Assembly: GCA_022478985.1 (NCBI GenBank)
Contig: JAKSZP010015910.1
Coordinates: 1 to 64,000 of the forward strand
DNA length: 64,000 bases
Reading direction: 5' to 3'
Source of the DNA: Massospora cicadina
Lineage: Eukaryota; Entomophthoromycota; Entomophthoromycetes; Entomophthorales; Entomophthoraceae
Position 1 is the first letter of the stretch, and every line of letters starts with the position of its first letter. The position numbers and the translations under genes were made by a program. Shown one piece after another: positions 12,360 to 24,900 of the stretch. The notes under the pieces were generated by a model, which searched no databases, was not told where the DNA came from, and was given only the letters and a program-made list of their open reading frames with translations.

Positions 12360-12760
12360 TTGAAGTGATAATCAGAAAGTCAGAGTAATGGTTATCTTGG
12401 ATACAGGATCCTCAATTATTAGCTCACATTCCATCTCGTCAAGATCAAACTTGACTTCAACATCAAGTACACTCAAGAGTATAGCATTGCCAGTCAAAAC
12501 AATATTAAGGTGATAGATGCGCATTCTTCTTTGTAAATTTGAGTTGTCAAATTAGTTTTCTTAGCTCCTCAGTTGCCCTAGAAGATAGCCAGTATGATAA
12601 ACTCATTGAGAAGCAGTTTATGATCGAGTATGAAGGATCTATCAATATAAAGGAACAATATTTACCATTACTCAATTATTAAGTTCCTTTCTACTGGATG
12701 ATATAGACTTTAGCAAGGAAAATACTCTTGTCAGGTCGAGTACCCTGTTTCCGCTTTTCT
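12360..12760 (+). pseudogene. Element P aspartic protease remnant
   Basis: VMVILDTGSSIISSH at about 12,385-12,430 contains the D-T-G active-site triad of retroviral-type aspartic proteases. It lies between the gag zinc knuckle and the RT, as in gypsy polyproteins. The downstream flap region is too decayed to read. Confidence 0.65.
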
Positions 12761-13179
12761 TTACATTATACTTCTTCTTAAAGAAATATGTAAAGGCTCC
12801 TCAACTCAGTAGACATAGCAAGTGATATACCATTTTATGCTATCAAGGAGGAAATTAAACTAAGAGAACAAAGAGTAAATCATACTAACATAACCATGCA
12901 TGTACCCTTAACTGCTTGCCACATATTAATAGTGTTAATGGAGTCATTATATTTAAACCAAGAGTTTTACCATGAGTTGTTAACTCAGTCTATGAGAAAC
13001 CTTTTGAGCTACTACTTGGAAATATGGCTAATCGAGATATCTTAGTCAATAAACATCTAGAGATTGTGATGTGTCAATTAATTCCAATTTATGAAATTGA
13101 CAAGGTACAATTTTTAACAACCATCTTGATTTTGGCCTACTCTTCAATAAATTAATTTGCACCAAACCTCAAGTCCAGA

Positions 13180-14212
13180 TGTCTGATAGGTTAAGTTTGA
13201 ATGAACTTGATAAATTGCATCAAATGCTCAAAGATTACTAAGATGTTTTCTCCACGTCAGATGTTGACTATGGTTCCATGAAGAACTGGACACATATTAT
13301 CAACTTAGGAGATTATTTTCCTATACAATCAAAGCCATATAGGAAGTTGAAGTAAGAGGAGCAATACATGAAGGCCAATCTTAAAAAACCATTAGATGCT
13401 TACTTACTTGTGCCCTCCCAGAGTCCATGGTCATCCCCACTGTTAGTCATAAGAAAATAACGTTCACAGAATAATGATGGATTACATGAAGCTTATCAGG
13501 ATCACGAAGAAGAACAGCTATTTTACTCCACAAATTTACATTCTTTTGACCTTAATCTCAATCTCATGATTATTTCTCATAATAGACTTCAAAAGGGGCC
13601 CTTTTTGAAATATATTTATCGCCAAAAGGCCAAGAAAGCTGCGCGTTAATATTCATGGAAGGATTATAATTCACCCAGCTCCCTCATGGATTATGCTTCA
13701 CACTCGCCTCATTTAAGTGGGTATGGATCATATTATGTAGAAATCTCAAACTGAGTTACGTGATTGTCTACCTAGATGACATAATAGTGTTCTTAAAAAT
13801 CTTTATTAATTATCTTGACCACCTTTAGTCAGTTTTACAATGAATATGCAAAAACAACATCAACCTAAGTAGTGAAAGATGTAGTTTCTTCTAACGTAAT
13901 TGGAACTCTTAAATCATGCCATTTTGTGATAAGAAATTAACTCATATACAATAAATTGAGGCAATCTCTAAGATGCAAGAGCTGAAGAGCCTTACAGATA
14001 TACATGCAATCTTAGGAATGCTGGGATACTATCATCAGTTAATCCCTAGTTCTGCTCACTCACTGCCTCATGTCCTTTTGCTTGCCAAAAACCCTTTCAT
14101 ATGGGGAGTAGAGCAAAGAACTGAATTTAAGACTATGAAGGATTTGTTGAAAAGAAAACCATTTCTAAAACATCCAAACTTAAAGATTTTTAGACATTTG
14201 CTGCTCGCTTAA
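13180..14212 (+). pseudogene. Element P reverse transcriptase remnant
   Basis: Recognisable gypsy RT landmarks appear in order: a QLPHGLCFTLASF segment (the usual MPFGL..AP box), LSYVIVYLDDIIVFLK at about 13,760-13,805 with the intact catalytic YLDD, then ILGMLGYYHQLIP and FIWGVEQRTEFKTMKDLL (thumb/connection), open from 13,973 to 14,212. Several frame changes and stops occur before 13,973. Non-functional. Confidence 0.8.
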
Positions 14213-15085
14213 GCTCTCAAGTTTACTGGACAGGTATTGGTATGCGTTGAGCCATATTATAAATAAAACAAGGTGTGTTATTAATAGTTTGGAGATTATC
14301 GCCCTAGTTGAGTTTTCACACAACCAAATGAGTCTTGTCTTCAGCGCTAGACTGGTGCTAAAGCTCTTCCTTCTGTCCCTAAAAGGTACTCTGATAACTC
14401 CAACAAAAAGAAAGAGAATTCTACCCTTTTAATTTTTCTCACAGAGATGCGGAGAACTTCCAAAGAAATATATTAACTAAAAGTATCTAATTCTTCAACT
14501 TTTATCCCAAGAGTTCAAAATATAATAAATGTATTTCTGTTATCTTTTCATGTGTTTTCTTTCTGCTTTATTTTACTTGAACCAAGGGAATTTATATGTA
14601 ATCTGGCTAAACTATTACATTGGCACCTCCCTGGGGAGATGGCTACCATTGCCGATGGATTACCCTCCTAAGTTGCAACCTACACGAATTTCTCCTCTTT
14701 CAGGTTTTTCCATCTACTAATTACCTACATCAGTGAATTAACCAAATTAGGTTCACTTGATAGTTGCTACAAGAAGCGTTATCAATGGTCAGCAGCTAAT
14801 AAAATCCTTGAGTTGCTCAGTGACAAACTCTGATTGATCTATATAATTAAATTGTCAATAATAAAAATGGAAACCAAATCATATAGCAAAGTACCTTGTT
14901 GGGGATCATCCCCAACAAACCATTAGCAGTCTGGTGGATTAAATACTGGTGAAATAAAATCCCAGCTTTAAGCTAATATTCTGTTAGGACTAACTTCCAG
15001 CAAAAGTATCATCTTCTAGTAATAACTCATCCATCAAGGTAAATCACCTAGTAGGCACTGCAGATTTTACATAATCTGATTGTGC
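14213..15085. other. Probable insertion in P between RT connection and RNase H
   Basis: In gypsy elements the RNase H Asp motif follows the connection segment by only a few dozen residues. Here about 870 bp intervene without pol similarity. The middle (14,600-14,710) is slightly less AT-rich. I could not find a TSD or recognise the insert; a solo LTR is one option. Confidence 0.45.
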
Positions 15086-15480
15086 TGGAGGACATAGCAT
15101 AAATTCCCAACAGGAAGCCATTCATTTTTCCTAAAGACGCCTCCAACTTAACCATAGGGGTATCTTTCCCAACTGGATGATGAAGGCATTAACCACCTGG
15201 TGTCCTATTATAGTAAGACGCTTCCAAAGGCCAAGAAAAATTATAGTTCTAAGGAGAAATAAATGCCTAGCTGTTCTAACCGCAGTGGAAAGTACCAGTC
15301 CTTGTTGTATGGTATAATATTTACAGCTGTTACAAACCACACCTCTTTAAAGTGGCTGCAAAATATGAAGGATCTGACAGATAGACTATCCCAATGGCTC
15401 TTAACCTTCAGCACTATGACATAACATTGTCTATCAATCTGAAACAAGGTATATGAATATATATGGATTAAAAAATTGCT
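15086..15480 (+). pseudogene. Element P RNase H remnant
   Basis: FIFPKDASNLTIGVSF (catalytic Asp motif) at about 15,115, then YYSKTLPKAKKNYSSKE (catalytic Glu segment), GKYQSLLYG, FTAVTNHTSLKWLQNMKD and RLSQWLL. This is the whole gypsy RNase H sequence order with stops. In the TDH box the Asp is replaced by Asn (TNH). It would degrade RNA in RNA/DNA hybrids in a live element. Confidence 0.8.
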
Positions 15481-15879
15481 CTTACTACACCTAGACAATA
15501 GCAAGGGTAAATAGTTATATGAATTCTCATAAAGCCATGCTCTTGGAGGGTGAAGATGAACCTGTTCAAAATATGTTAGATAACACTTTCAAAAATACTA
15601 AAGTTCTGATGGGTTACTATACAAGAAAGTTAAAACTGCTTGGTTAACTTATTTGCAATCTTTGAGTGGGTACCAGCTATAATGGAAGCCCACAATACCT
15701 TAGTACATAAGGAGCCAAAGATACTTACAAATGGATCAAACATTAATGCTATTAGGAAGATATATGGACTCTGTAGTGTTAGTTTGAGATGATTGCATAA
15801 ATTTATCAAAATAATGCCACATAAGGCTAAGTACAAGTATCAGTCAATGACCCTTCAGCACACATTCCATACCATCAAG

Positions 15880-16770
15880 TAAAATGCTATAGGTCTACTT
15901 TCTAAAATCTATAGGAGGGAATACATTTCCTCGTAAGGTATCAATATTTATTATAAAGTGGGTCAAAACAATTGCCATTTGCGTGCAGAATGCTAAGGCT
16001 ACCGCTGGTTTCTTATATCAATCTAGTTACTAGACACGGGTGCCCACAGATATTACTATGTGATAATGGACAAAAAACTACTAAAGTTTTTGAGAATCTT
16101 AGCTGCGATCATGAGAGCAAAGCAACTATTTTAAGCGCCTTTAACTCACAACTAATTAATATTTAGAAAGATAAAATGGAACGCTAGTTAAATACTACTA
16201 AAGATGGCTACGTCTTGTCTTTAAACTGGAACCAGTATCGTCTGATTGCGTTGATGGCTTAAAAATAAGTTTCTATCATATTATCAAAAGTCACCTCAAG
16301 GCCTTAAAAAAGAGAGCCTGGCATTTAAACTTTATTATCCAGTAAAGCTATTAATGATAACACCAAAGAGCCTTAGAAAGTGCTAAGAAAATTAATTAAA
16401 GAGATTATATAACTTTAATCAGAGCAAATGACAAATCTAGCCACAATAGTTACCAGGGAAGGCCGGGAAGCAAATGCAACTTGACAAGCTTTAACCGTCT
16501 TTGAAATCAGATTTAATCTTGTACTACCATAATTTCATAGCGCCAAAAGAAGAAAAATTAGACTTTATCTGGGATGGGCCATATGCTATAACCTGCAAAC
16601 GTGAGGACATTAACTCAATTAAAATTTATTGAGGTTTTACAATAAACTGCTCTCACAACCAATTCTTACTTTGGTAATCAACTACTAATAAACCTAAAGG
16701 GGTGATTTAGGATACCAGAGCATTGGGAAAGATAGGAAGAACATCAATCCATCAAATATTACAAGGGAAT
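15880..16770 (+). pseudogene. Element P integrase remnant
   Basis: IIKWVKTIAICVQNAKATAG is followed, after a one-base frame change, by LVTRHGCPQILLCDNGQK. The second catalytic Asp (CDNG) is kept; the first one appears lost. Near 16,560, FIWDGPYAITCKRE resembles the post-core GPY/F segment of gypsy integrases. A purine tract at 16,761-16,770 leads into the right LTR. Confidence 0.75.
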
Positions 16771-17447
16771 TGACATCTAAATCAGAAAAAAGACGTTAAA
16801 AACCCTTTAATTAACCATATGGAAAAATTTGAAAAGTTGTTAAACTCAACAAAATAAACGAAAATTCTATCATACTGAAATAAGCCCAAAATAAACCTTA
16901 GACAAAATCCTGGGTATTGAAAGCAGAGGATTATTTATAGGTCAGGCAATTACTACATTAGGTGACTTATGAGGCAATAAATTAAGTCATAGCCTCAAAA
17001 TGGTACAGATCTGGATTCTGACCAATGAATGTCTTAAGTAATATCAAATCTTATCAGATTTGGTTTATTCACACCATATTTCTCACCTACTAAATTATGC
17101 TATGAAGGCGTATATGAATCTTTAAGTGGCATCCAATGAATAGCCCTGATTCAGAAAGCCTCATTCAATTTTATATATATATTGTTAATTTTACTTATGG
17201 GACTTATATTGTTCAAAGTGACATACTAAAACCCTTAAGCTATTTATTAACAAAATTACTCCGTTTTATTCATTAACTCTATTTTGTACTATTGCTTTGA
17301 TAAGTCCATTTTTTTATCTTAGTTTAAGAAGGATACTCTAGCTGACAGGACCTAAGCGTGACTTACACCCTCAAAAAAATAAAATACTTTTTGTGAGCCT
17401 TAGACTGCTACAAGTATTGGCTGTTGGACTTCTTGAGTACAACGTCA
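16771..17447 (+). repeat. P-family LTR, right copy (677 bp)
   Basis: Matches 9,158-9,831 over its length, with many substitutions. It begins TGACATC and ends GTCA, giving a short TGAC/GTCA inverted terminal match. Confidence 0.75.
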
Positions 17448-17588
17448 TTGAGCCAAAAATGGAAGCCTTACATAAACTTAGTCTTTAACAGTTGATTGTC
17501 ATGTCTCTTCTCAAGGCCCAGTATGGGCGAGAAGAAGCGCTACTTACCCTGATGGTACTAGTTATCTCTACAGATCATAATAACCTAC

Positions 17589-18955
17589 TGTCATGGAAAT
17601 GGCAGAAGAAGTTTAGACCAGCCTGCTAGTCAGGATGCATAAGTACCCAAAAAGCAAGCCATAATGCCAGAGGCTTTGCCATCTGAATGACTTGATATGG
17701 AGCCGGACATTAGAAATGGTGAAGTGTTGGTGTAGCAACATGGTGAGAATGATTCTGACGATGAACCACACTGAACCCACTCCTGACCCAGGGGGTCTTG
17801 CTGCAGGGGGTGGAATCACTGAGATAGTTTCAATGAGATCCTCAGCATATGGAGCCATTTCAACTGGGGTGGCAAGGAGGTGGATTCTCTCTTGCAATTG
17901 GTGGACATAAGGCCACAAGATCCCCATATATTGTTGCCAGAAGTTAGTGATAATGGGGTTGTAGAGCCAAAAATATCGGACTCACTGAACCCAATTGATG
18001 ACAGAGGGGGCCATAGTGACCAAGAATACTGGTAGAGCCCATCCGGTATATGGACTGACAGGCCACCAGGGAAATGCCATCAGGGACGCGGTTGGAAGAA
18101 AAAAATAAAAATTGTTTTATTTTTTGGTTAATTTTATTGAAGGAAAAGGAAGAAAATTGACCAACAATTTTCTCAGTGCCATGCTACTGATTAAATAGTG
18201 GTCAATTGGGGTAGTGACAAGCCGGGATTGGGTCCCACAATTCCAACCTAACTGGAAAATTGTTTGGAATGGGTGGGTTTGTTCCTTGAGAACTGACATC
18301 ACAAAATTTGGCGGTGGACTGAGTTGCTGTCAGTTCAACCTTAAACGTCTGAACTGGGGTTCAACTACATTTCAGATGGTTGGCGCGACAGCATTTAGCC
18401 CAACATGTAATGGGAATCCCCCAAGGCTACCCACATAGGGGTAGGTCCATTTGTTGGAAACAGGTTCAGGATGCCCAACCTGACCGCGCTCAGTTTCTGA
18501 ACTGTCCACTTAGTCAATGGCATCACATTGGCTGCAACGCCTGAATTGCCAACAGAGGGCTTTGAACCCTCATCAATAGCGCCTGATGTAAGTTCTATTA
18601 GCATATTGATTGAATTGGAACCTTTGGGTTTTCTGATTGATACCTCAGTCTTCATGCCTTTCCGGCCATTTGATATTCAGGCATTGGCCAGATTGTCACT
18701 CGAAATAGATCTGACCAATTTCAATTTGACAATCTTGGTGCAGATTTTGCTAATCCCTGCAACAGTTCTGCCGAGGTGAGTGTGGGTACTGGGGGTGGGA
18801 TCTGAAGCGGAAGGGCTGTTACCCATTGCTCGTCTACTACATGGGCGAGATTGCCCTGAGTAACGAGGGGTACCGCCATCCTCTTCAGTGTCTTTTTACC
18901 CAGGAATGGTAAGATGGCCCAATAAAGAGCCAGGGGATGTTCCCCGGGACTTACA
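17589..18955 (-). mobile_element. Solo LTR of the B family (1,367 bp)
   Basis: Read on the minus strand it starts TGTAAGTCCCGGGGAACATC and ends TTTCCATGACA, like the B LTRs at 41,748-43,177 and 53,047-54,469. No pol sequence is attached. The 5-bp flanks are CCTAC (17,584-17,588) and TCTAC (18,956-18,960), one mismatch apart, as expected for an old TSD. It arose by recombination between two LTRs. It keeps the LTR reading-frame traces of the family: VDEQWVTALPLQIPPPV, LISSMALRKLLVNF, ILWPYVHQLQERI and SGVGSVWFIVRIILTM. Confidence 0.88.
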
Positions 18956-18960
18956 TCTAC

Positions 18961-19292
18961 CACCTGGGAGTGCCAGGAGGAATCAGAAGATATAACTATT
19001 ATTCAACTGAAAGCATCTAAGAACAACAAAGATACTATCATTAAGTGTTATAGAGGAGTTGGATAAGGCCTAGATTACCAGAGCTCAATTTAGGAGATAA
19101 ACTCCTATTCTACCATGTATGGGGAGCTAGCCTAAAAAGTTTCAAGCTATCTGGACTGGCCCTGAAACCATCCTAATCAAAGTAAGGAGCAAATTAGTCT
19201 AAAAGAGATGATGACACTGGTATAACTTTCAGAAAATTTTATGTCTGGCATCTTAGGTCCTTCCCTGGTCTTGTCTTGGGAGGAGAAATGAT
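18961..19292 (+). pseudogene. Gypsy integrase C-terminal fragment and polypurine tract
   Basis: LNLGDKLLFYHVWGA and KKFQAIWTGPETILIK (about 19,080-19,180) match the post-core GPY/F region of gypsy integrases. GGGAGGAGAAATGA (about 19,278-19,291) is a good polypurine tract right before TGTAAAAATACC, which could start a 3' LTR. A second, more decayed version of this region follows at about 19,395-19,560. Confidence 0.6.
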
Positions 19293-19860
19293 GTAAAAAT
19301 ACCATTAGTAAATAAATAATAATTTATTGCCTTCTGAAAGGAACCTCGCCATAATACAAAAAACTAGGAATTTACATATAGAAGATTAAGACGCATATAA
19401 AGGAGATGAACCCCTTTTTATAGATGACGCCGGCATAAAAAGTTTCCAGCTAGGTAAGATGATCCCAACCAAAGTAATCTGCTTCCTTCTGTAAGAAGAG
19501 ATTTATAATATTAAGATGATGACGATATTAACTATCTTGAAGTTTGATCTCCTTTTATTCTTTATGTGCAAAATAAATAATAAGCAACCAATAATAAGTA
19601 TTTCCATCTGAAACTACCAATGATGAAGATGTGACCTAAACCCTTCCTACACAAGTTACCTAATGGAAGCAATCAAACCTTCCATTTAAATACTACACAA
19701 AAAGGTAATCAATTAGTATAAAAGTTCAGTCAAAACCTTTAAACAAGGCAAATCAGAACCGCTTTTTCTTTAATCACTTAGTTAATCAAACTCGAAGTTT
19801 TAAAGAATTTTTTACTACTGAGCTCTTGTCAGTTACAAAACTAGCCGTCATTAACCAGAT
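19293..19860 (+). repeat. Possible 3' LTR start with a diverged duplicate of the upstream segment
   Basis: From about 19,395 the order GGAGATGAACCCC, AAAAGTTTCCAGCTA, CCAACCAAAGTAATC repeats that of 19,090-19,200 (GGAGATAAACTCC, AAAAGTTTCAAGCTA, CCTAATCAAAGTAAG). This suggests an old tandem duplication of about 310 bp or two overlapping element ends. Nothing else is recognised to 19,860. Confidence 0.4.
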
Positions 19861-20800
19861 AGACGCCTCCTGCACCATATGGGGTGGCAATGAGCGTAGC
19901 TTCAGGAGTTTATTGGCTGCCACCAAAGCTTCTCAAGGCTGGCCCAGTTAGCCCCTTAAAACAATACAGGCCACTATGTCCCTCCTCAGGACAAAGCTCA
20001 CCATTTCACACGCTCCTAGGCGGTGCTCAGAAGCCCCTTATGCTCCCCTGGAACAAAATGAGTTTTGGCCTTCAGGTTGAGTATCAGAATCTCTTCCCCT
20101 ACGCAAGCGCAACCTACATTGAGATGGCCATGGCAGTGTACAAACCCGCCAGTTTTATTAATTTACGCCCCTTTAAGAGGTACTTTGATCTGGGCTTCTC
20201 ATGTGAAGCCCACGCTATGGCAGCAGCCCAGTTGCCTCTAAATTATAGAACACAATGATATCAATAATACAAACTCACTTGCCAGATGAGGCCACAATGG
20301 TGGTCCAGTTCACCAGCTTTCCCTCTCACCTCTCCACCAAATGCCTCAGCAATGAGCTTATAGAGGGATTCACTGCTTATGGCGCCAACCCAATGCTGCA
20401 GTTTATGGTGCCGGTTTGTCTCTAGGCGTTGTACATTTGTGACAATCTGCCCATTCTGTTGTAACACATGCCTTGATATAACCTCACACCATGATCAGAT
20501 CAGCCCTTGATTATCCCTTCTGGGCCCGCTATGAAAATGGCCACGCCGTTTTGACACTTGTTCTTTACTCTTGACCATATAAAGTGCTAGTGACCACGCT
20601 TTCCATCAAAGCTGCTGTTATAAATTTGGCATAATTGTTGAGATACACCGTAAGGGCTTTTGTTCAGGGTCAATTCATTGAGCAATGGATGGACAAGATG
20701 GAGATTGTTGGACCACAAGACATATGTAAAGATTATAATAAAATATGACGCAATTGCTTCAGCCACATTACCTTTTATTTATTTAATATTAAACAGCAGA
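19861..20800 (+). pseudogene. Unidentified decayed coding block, gag-like
   Basis: Several plus-strand segments in changing frames look protein-like and are less AT-rich than their surroundings: LQVEYQNLFPYASATYIEMA and AVYKPASFINLRPF (frame open 19,884-20,258), then DEATMVVQFTSFPSHLS (about 20,283), then LDYPFWARYENGHAVLTLV (about 20,505) and IEQWMDKMEIVGPQDI (about 20,680). They would form one protein of roughly 280 residues after repairing frameshifts. I do not recognise the family. A gag-like structural protein of a retroelement is my best guess from the setting; another viral-derived protein is possible. Confidence 0.35.
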
Positions 20801-22200
20801 TTCCTTCTGCTCCACTCACTTCTTCCTATTAACAACCCTTTCTCCTTCAATCTTCTCATATTACTTATATCTCAATGACTTCAGTTGATACCGACCCTCT
20901 TACTTGGACTATTTGTTTTACCATATTCTTATTAGTTCTGGTAGAGTTCACCATTTATTAGATTCATGATTGCCTTAATTTGAGGCGTCTACCCCTTATT
21001 CTTTAGATGTCAACATCTCAATATTTGTTATTCATCAACATCACCTTATCACCTGATTCGGAGGCGATCCAATATTATCTTTCCTAACTCAATATCGCCT
21101 CATTTAAGGCGCTTAAATAATTGCAACTTGGAATCATTATAGGCAGATTCTATCCATTCCGCCATAATGACTTAGGGCTTATCATCCAGTCATATCAGAA
21201 TCACAACAGCTGCCTCCTCTACTCCTCCATTTGGCATAAGCCCCACTTCTAATTCTACTAAATTTTTTACTTGGGGATGGTCTTCCCTCCCACATCTTGG
21301 ATGCCATAGGTGCTTCTCCCACCACTCCACCCAGCCAAATTTTGACTTTCCAACCCACTCCTGAGCAGATGACAGCTCAAGTGTTGGAGAGTTTGCCATA
21401 ATCCTCTGTGTGCATCTAATCAGAGGCTGCCAATCCACCAACTCCTGTCACTGGACCAGTGCTGGTCATTTCAAATCCTTTTGAGGCTCTTAAATGTATA
21501 TATGAGGCTTATTGCCCCTACAGGATTAATTCTGACTTTGACTGGTCGGAATTCTTCTCCCAGCCCTATTTCTACTCCCCACCGCCATTTCCATCCTAAA
21601 ATTGGGCTCCTGATTTACAAAACAATTTATCATAAAGCTGTCAAAGAAGCCTCTGCCTCTACCAACTCCCTCCTCTGCCAAGCCCACCATAAGGCAACTG
21701 ATCCACTTTGCAAGGGTTTCCTTATACCTAACTTCCTTATAGATTTCCCATAAAGACGCCAAATTTGATATCAAAGAAATAGCTTTTGCAGCTGGATGCG
21801 TGTGCATCAACGCAGTGAGATCTTCATTCATTACCCTAACTACCCCCAAACCCACCAATTTATTAAATCCTTCACCTATGTGCCTGACCTAATTACTTTT
21901 GCCAATTTTAATTTGCTCAATATGTTGAGGTAATGCACACCACTGGACTCATTGATGAGGAGAACTCCCACCTCTTTCTTCTCCTGCCGCATGTTGCTGA
22001 CACTCCCACCTTTCTTTTATTCAACTTGCCCGCCTTCTGAAGACGGCACTGGACAAAAATCCTCCACCCCTCTTCCCCTTCTAGAATAAATGCTTAGGCT
22101 AACGAGGCGGAACCATAATAGGATATTTTAACTATCCATCTTTTTGTTTAGCACCCCATGAATAAAGATGCGTGGAGGGACTTAATGGGTTAGGCATCAC
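20801..22200 (+). other. Pro/Ser/Thr-rich decayed stretch, no assigned family
   Basis: Frames here give low-complexity runs such as TTAASSTPPFGISPTSNSTK (about 21,195) and WSEFFSQPYFYSPPPFPS (about 21,545), with stops between. This could continue the gag-like block upstream. No catalytic motif seen. Confidence 0.3.
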
Positions 22201-23930
22201 TAGTGCTAAAAAAGGCGCATCAGAACTGCGACATTATGTAAATCCAAATGTGATTATCATAAAACTTAATTTTGATAAGAAGAAATATCCAGAAGTGGTA
22301 TTGCTGCTGTAAACTTAGAAGCGGGTACTAATCAAGAGGTCTTTGACCATACTGGTTCAGGGATGTCCACTTCTAGATGGAGCTTGCAAGTACAAGAAAT
22401 AAGCCAAATGGATGCACCACCAAGGCAAAAATCAATAAGATACTGACCAGGGGTATATGAAGCCCCTACAATATTGCCATACCCAATTTTTATATATTTA
22501 TAATTCACCTTTAGTTTATATGTAAAACATATAAATGAAGTATAATAGATAATTAATATAATTCTAATGAAAGCTTATACCCAAGAATACTAAGTTTTAT
22601 CTTTCTTTCCACTTATATTGGGTTAAATGAAGAGATCACCAGTAACCAATCTGATATCTAAGGAACAGGACACTATTTTTAAAAGGATACCTAAGTTGCT
22701 GATACCGCCAAGGGAAATGTTGGTCAAAGTTTATTAAGCCTTGTGTTAGGATATGTGCTGAATATTTAAGAGTGTTAATAAGAATACCGCCAGAAGAGCT
22801 TTGAGCTGTTATAATCAGCCATCAATGCAGCATTGGATATCATCAGAAGAAGTTTTACTTAGTGAAGATCAACATTCCCCTTTATTAACGTCGCCTGGTG
22901 TCTAATCTGTATGCAGCAGAACCCATTCACAGAATGTTGGGCTCCTGGATTAATCAAACAAGGGCTGACGTGCTGACTCACTGCAAAATCTTTTTTCTGG
23001 ATCCAAGCGTTGAAGTATAGACATAGTGTATGTTTTGAGGGACCAACACTTGTGGTTAGATTAAGAGGATCTCCCAGTTTAAACCATGAAAGGGAAAGAA
23101 GATGCAGCCATACCTCTCTTCACCCTGAGAGAAATAGTTCATGTGGTAGATGATAAGTGAGTGCTAATGTATCCTCTGAGATTTGGACCGCTTAATTCTC
23201 TTTATACTACCAAGAGTTGGCAAGAAAAATTTGGGATTTATGTCAGTATTGACAGTGGTCGGAAGCCAAAGTCAATGGAAGGTGAGCAGAAATTTTCTAC
23301 AAGAGGTTCCCTCCACCAATTTAAATTCTACTGGCAGAAAGAAATGGGGGTTGTTGAAGTTAAATGATTAAGTCAAACTCAAACACAAAAACCCAAATTG
23401 CTCTTCTCCACCAGCATCATTTCAATTATGCTCATCCCAGAAAGGTACAGGTGTGATATACCCCTTCCATACTTAATGGAACCAACCATATGTGGCTTAG
23501 CCATGGGCGCAACCTGATGTCCGCTGGAGGAGCCATTGTCATCACAACAAGAATAATTGCATTGGAATGAATACTCCCATTAGTAAGCTAATATAATCTG
23601 ACTGGGCAAAATTGGATCTAAGTTGGTATTAGAAATTTTTTAGAATGTTGATCCGCCATGATTTAATTACAAAATATTCCAGACAGTAGTGCACTTAATC
23701 CTAGTTCCTCATTCACTGAGCATTTAGTGCACAGGTCCTCAACAGGTACCACTGTCACTCTATTTTTCCCTTCCAGTATTTTAGTTATGTAAAACGCCTT
23801 TAAAAAACTGATTTTATGTTTGTGTATTACTAATTTTCTAAAAACTAGTGTATATGGATTTTAATTTTGAAAATCCCTGACTGATGTCTATGGTTGCCTT
23901 AGTTTCTTTGCATACCACTGCATGGGTGGC
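22201..23930. other. AT-rich stretch, nothing recognised
   Basis: Short chance open frames only (for example 23,161-23,371). It may hold the RNase H and integrase part of minus-strand element D, but no motif is readable. Confidence 0.4.
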
Positions 23931-24900
23931 TGTACCAGAGGTATATGATTATTGCTTTGGGTGTTCACTCATCCTAAGTTCCAGGTCAGTCTTATTATCA
24001 GCACGCTCCATAACACGTAGAAATTAGACTGCACTTTACAGCCTAAACCCTTCCTTCAGTGCGGGAAACCACTAAAGATATTTAGTGCCACTTGATATAT
24101 AAAAATGGTTCAGATAACTGTGACAAATAGGGAGTAGATTTCTTAAGATATGTGCACATCCCTAAGAAGCTTATCAAGACTTTTACTTTAGTAGATGTGA
24201 ACAAATTGCAAATGATTTTCTATTTGTCTGGAGTGATAATATGACCCTTGCCAAGCACTGCATTTCCCAAGAAAGTAATCTCGGACTTGAAAATCCAAAT
24301 CTACTTATTTTCAGCCCTAACTCAGCCTCTCATAAGTGTTTATCACCTACCACAAGTGGATCTCATGAGATGATTAATCTGGGGGAAAACTAGTATATCC
24401 TCCATATAGGTCACCGCACATATACTTAAAAGCCATCCTATCACCACATCAATACGTCATTAGAAAATGCAGGTGCAATCTTAAGGCCAAAAGGCATGAC
24501 ACGGAATAGGAAATCCCTTTTATATGGTATGGAATTTAGTAAGCTATTCCTTCCCTCTAAAACGCGGATCATGTTAAAATATAAAAGAAATTCAGCTTGG
24601 TGAAGTCTTTGGTTTTTACATTATGAAAACTTTGCTTTCAATGGTTTGAGATGATAATTGGGTATGATTCATTGTTAAAATTACCATAGTCTACACAAGG
24701 GCGTAGAGTATCAACTGTTTTTCCACAAACAAAAGTGTTTATCATGCTGGAGAGGTACGCTGTAAGTTTGAATCTTTATCCAGGTGTTTGGTAACTCAAA
24801 CATCTAGTGCTGCATCTTCTCTTAAGGTTCATAGGTATATAGGAGAGGGAATGAGAAAAGGCCCACTGTAAGGTTCAAAGTATAATCAAACTCATAATGG
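23931..24900 (-). pseudogene. Element D: decayed minus-strand gypsy reverse transcriptase
   Basis: RT boxes appear in order on the minus strand: DTLRPCVDYGNFNNESYPII (about 24,710-24,650), FTKLNFFYIL (24,605), HIKRDFLFRVMPFGLKIAPA (about 24,530-24,470), AVTYMEDILVFPQ (about 24,415-24,375; catalytic box reads YMED, second Asp kept), then a KSEITFLG segment and LISFLGMCTYLKKS (about 24,170). The order is that of Ty3/gypsy RT. Stops and at least two frameshifts make it dead. The rest of the element is unreadable or lost. Confidence 0.8.

Larger units (their letters stand above)
9158..17447 (+). mobile_element. Element P: decayed plus-strand Ty3/gypsy retrotransposon
   Basis: LTR, gag with degenerate zinc knuckle, protease, RT, (insert), RNase H, integrase, LTR: the gypsy order of domains, RT before integrase. 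The internal part is extremely AT-rich and stop-ridden. About 870 bp without pol similarity splits the RT/RNase H junction. No TSD could be assigned because its left LTR is shared with element F. Confidence 0.78.

Noticed and set aside
19861..20800. Endogenous copy of a known virus
   Set aside because: The protein ghost is suggestive, but I cannot match it to any viral family, so I only report it as unidentified.
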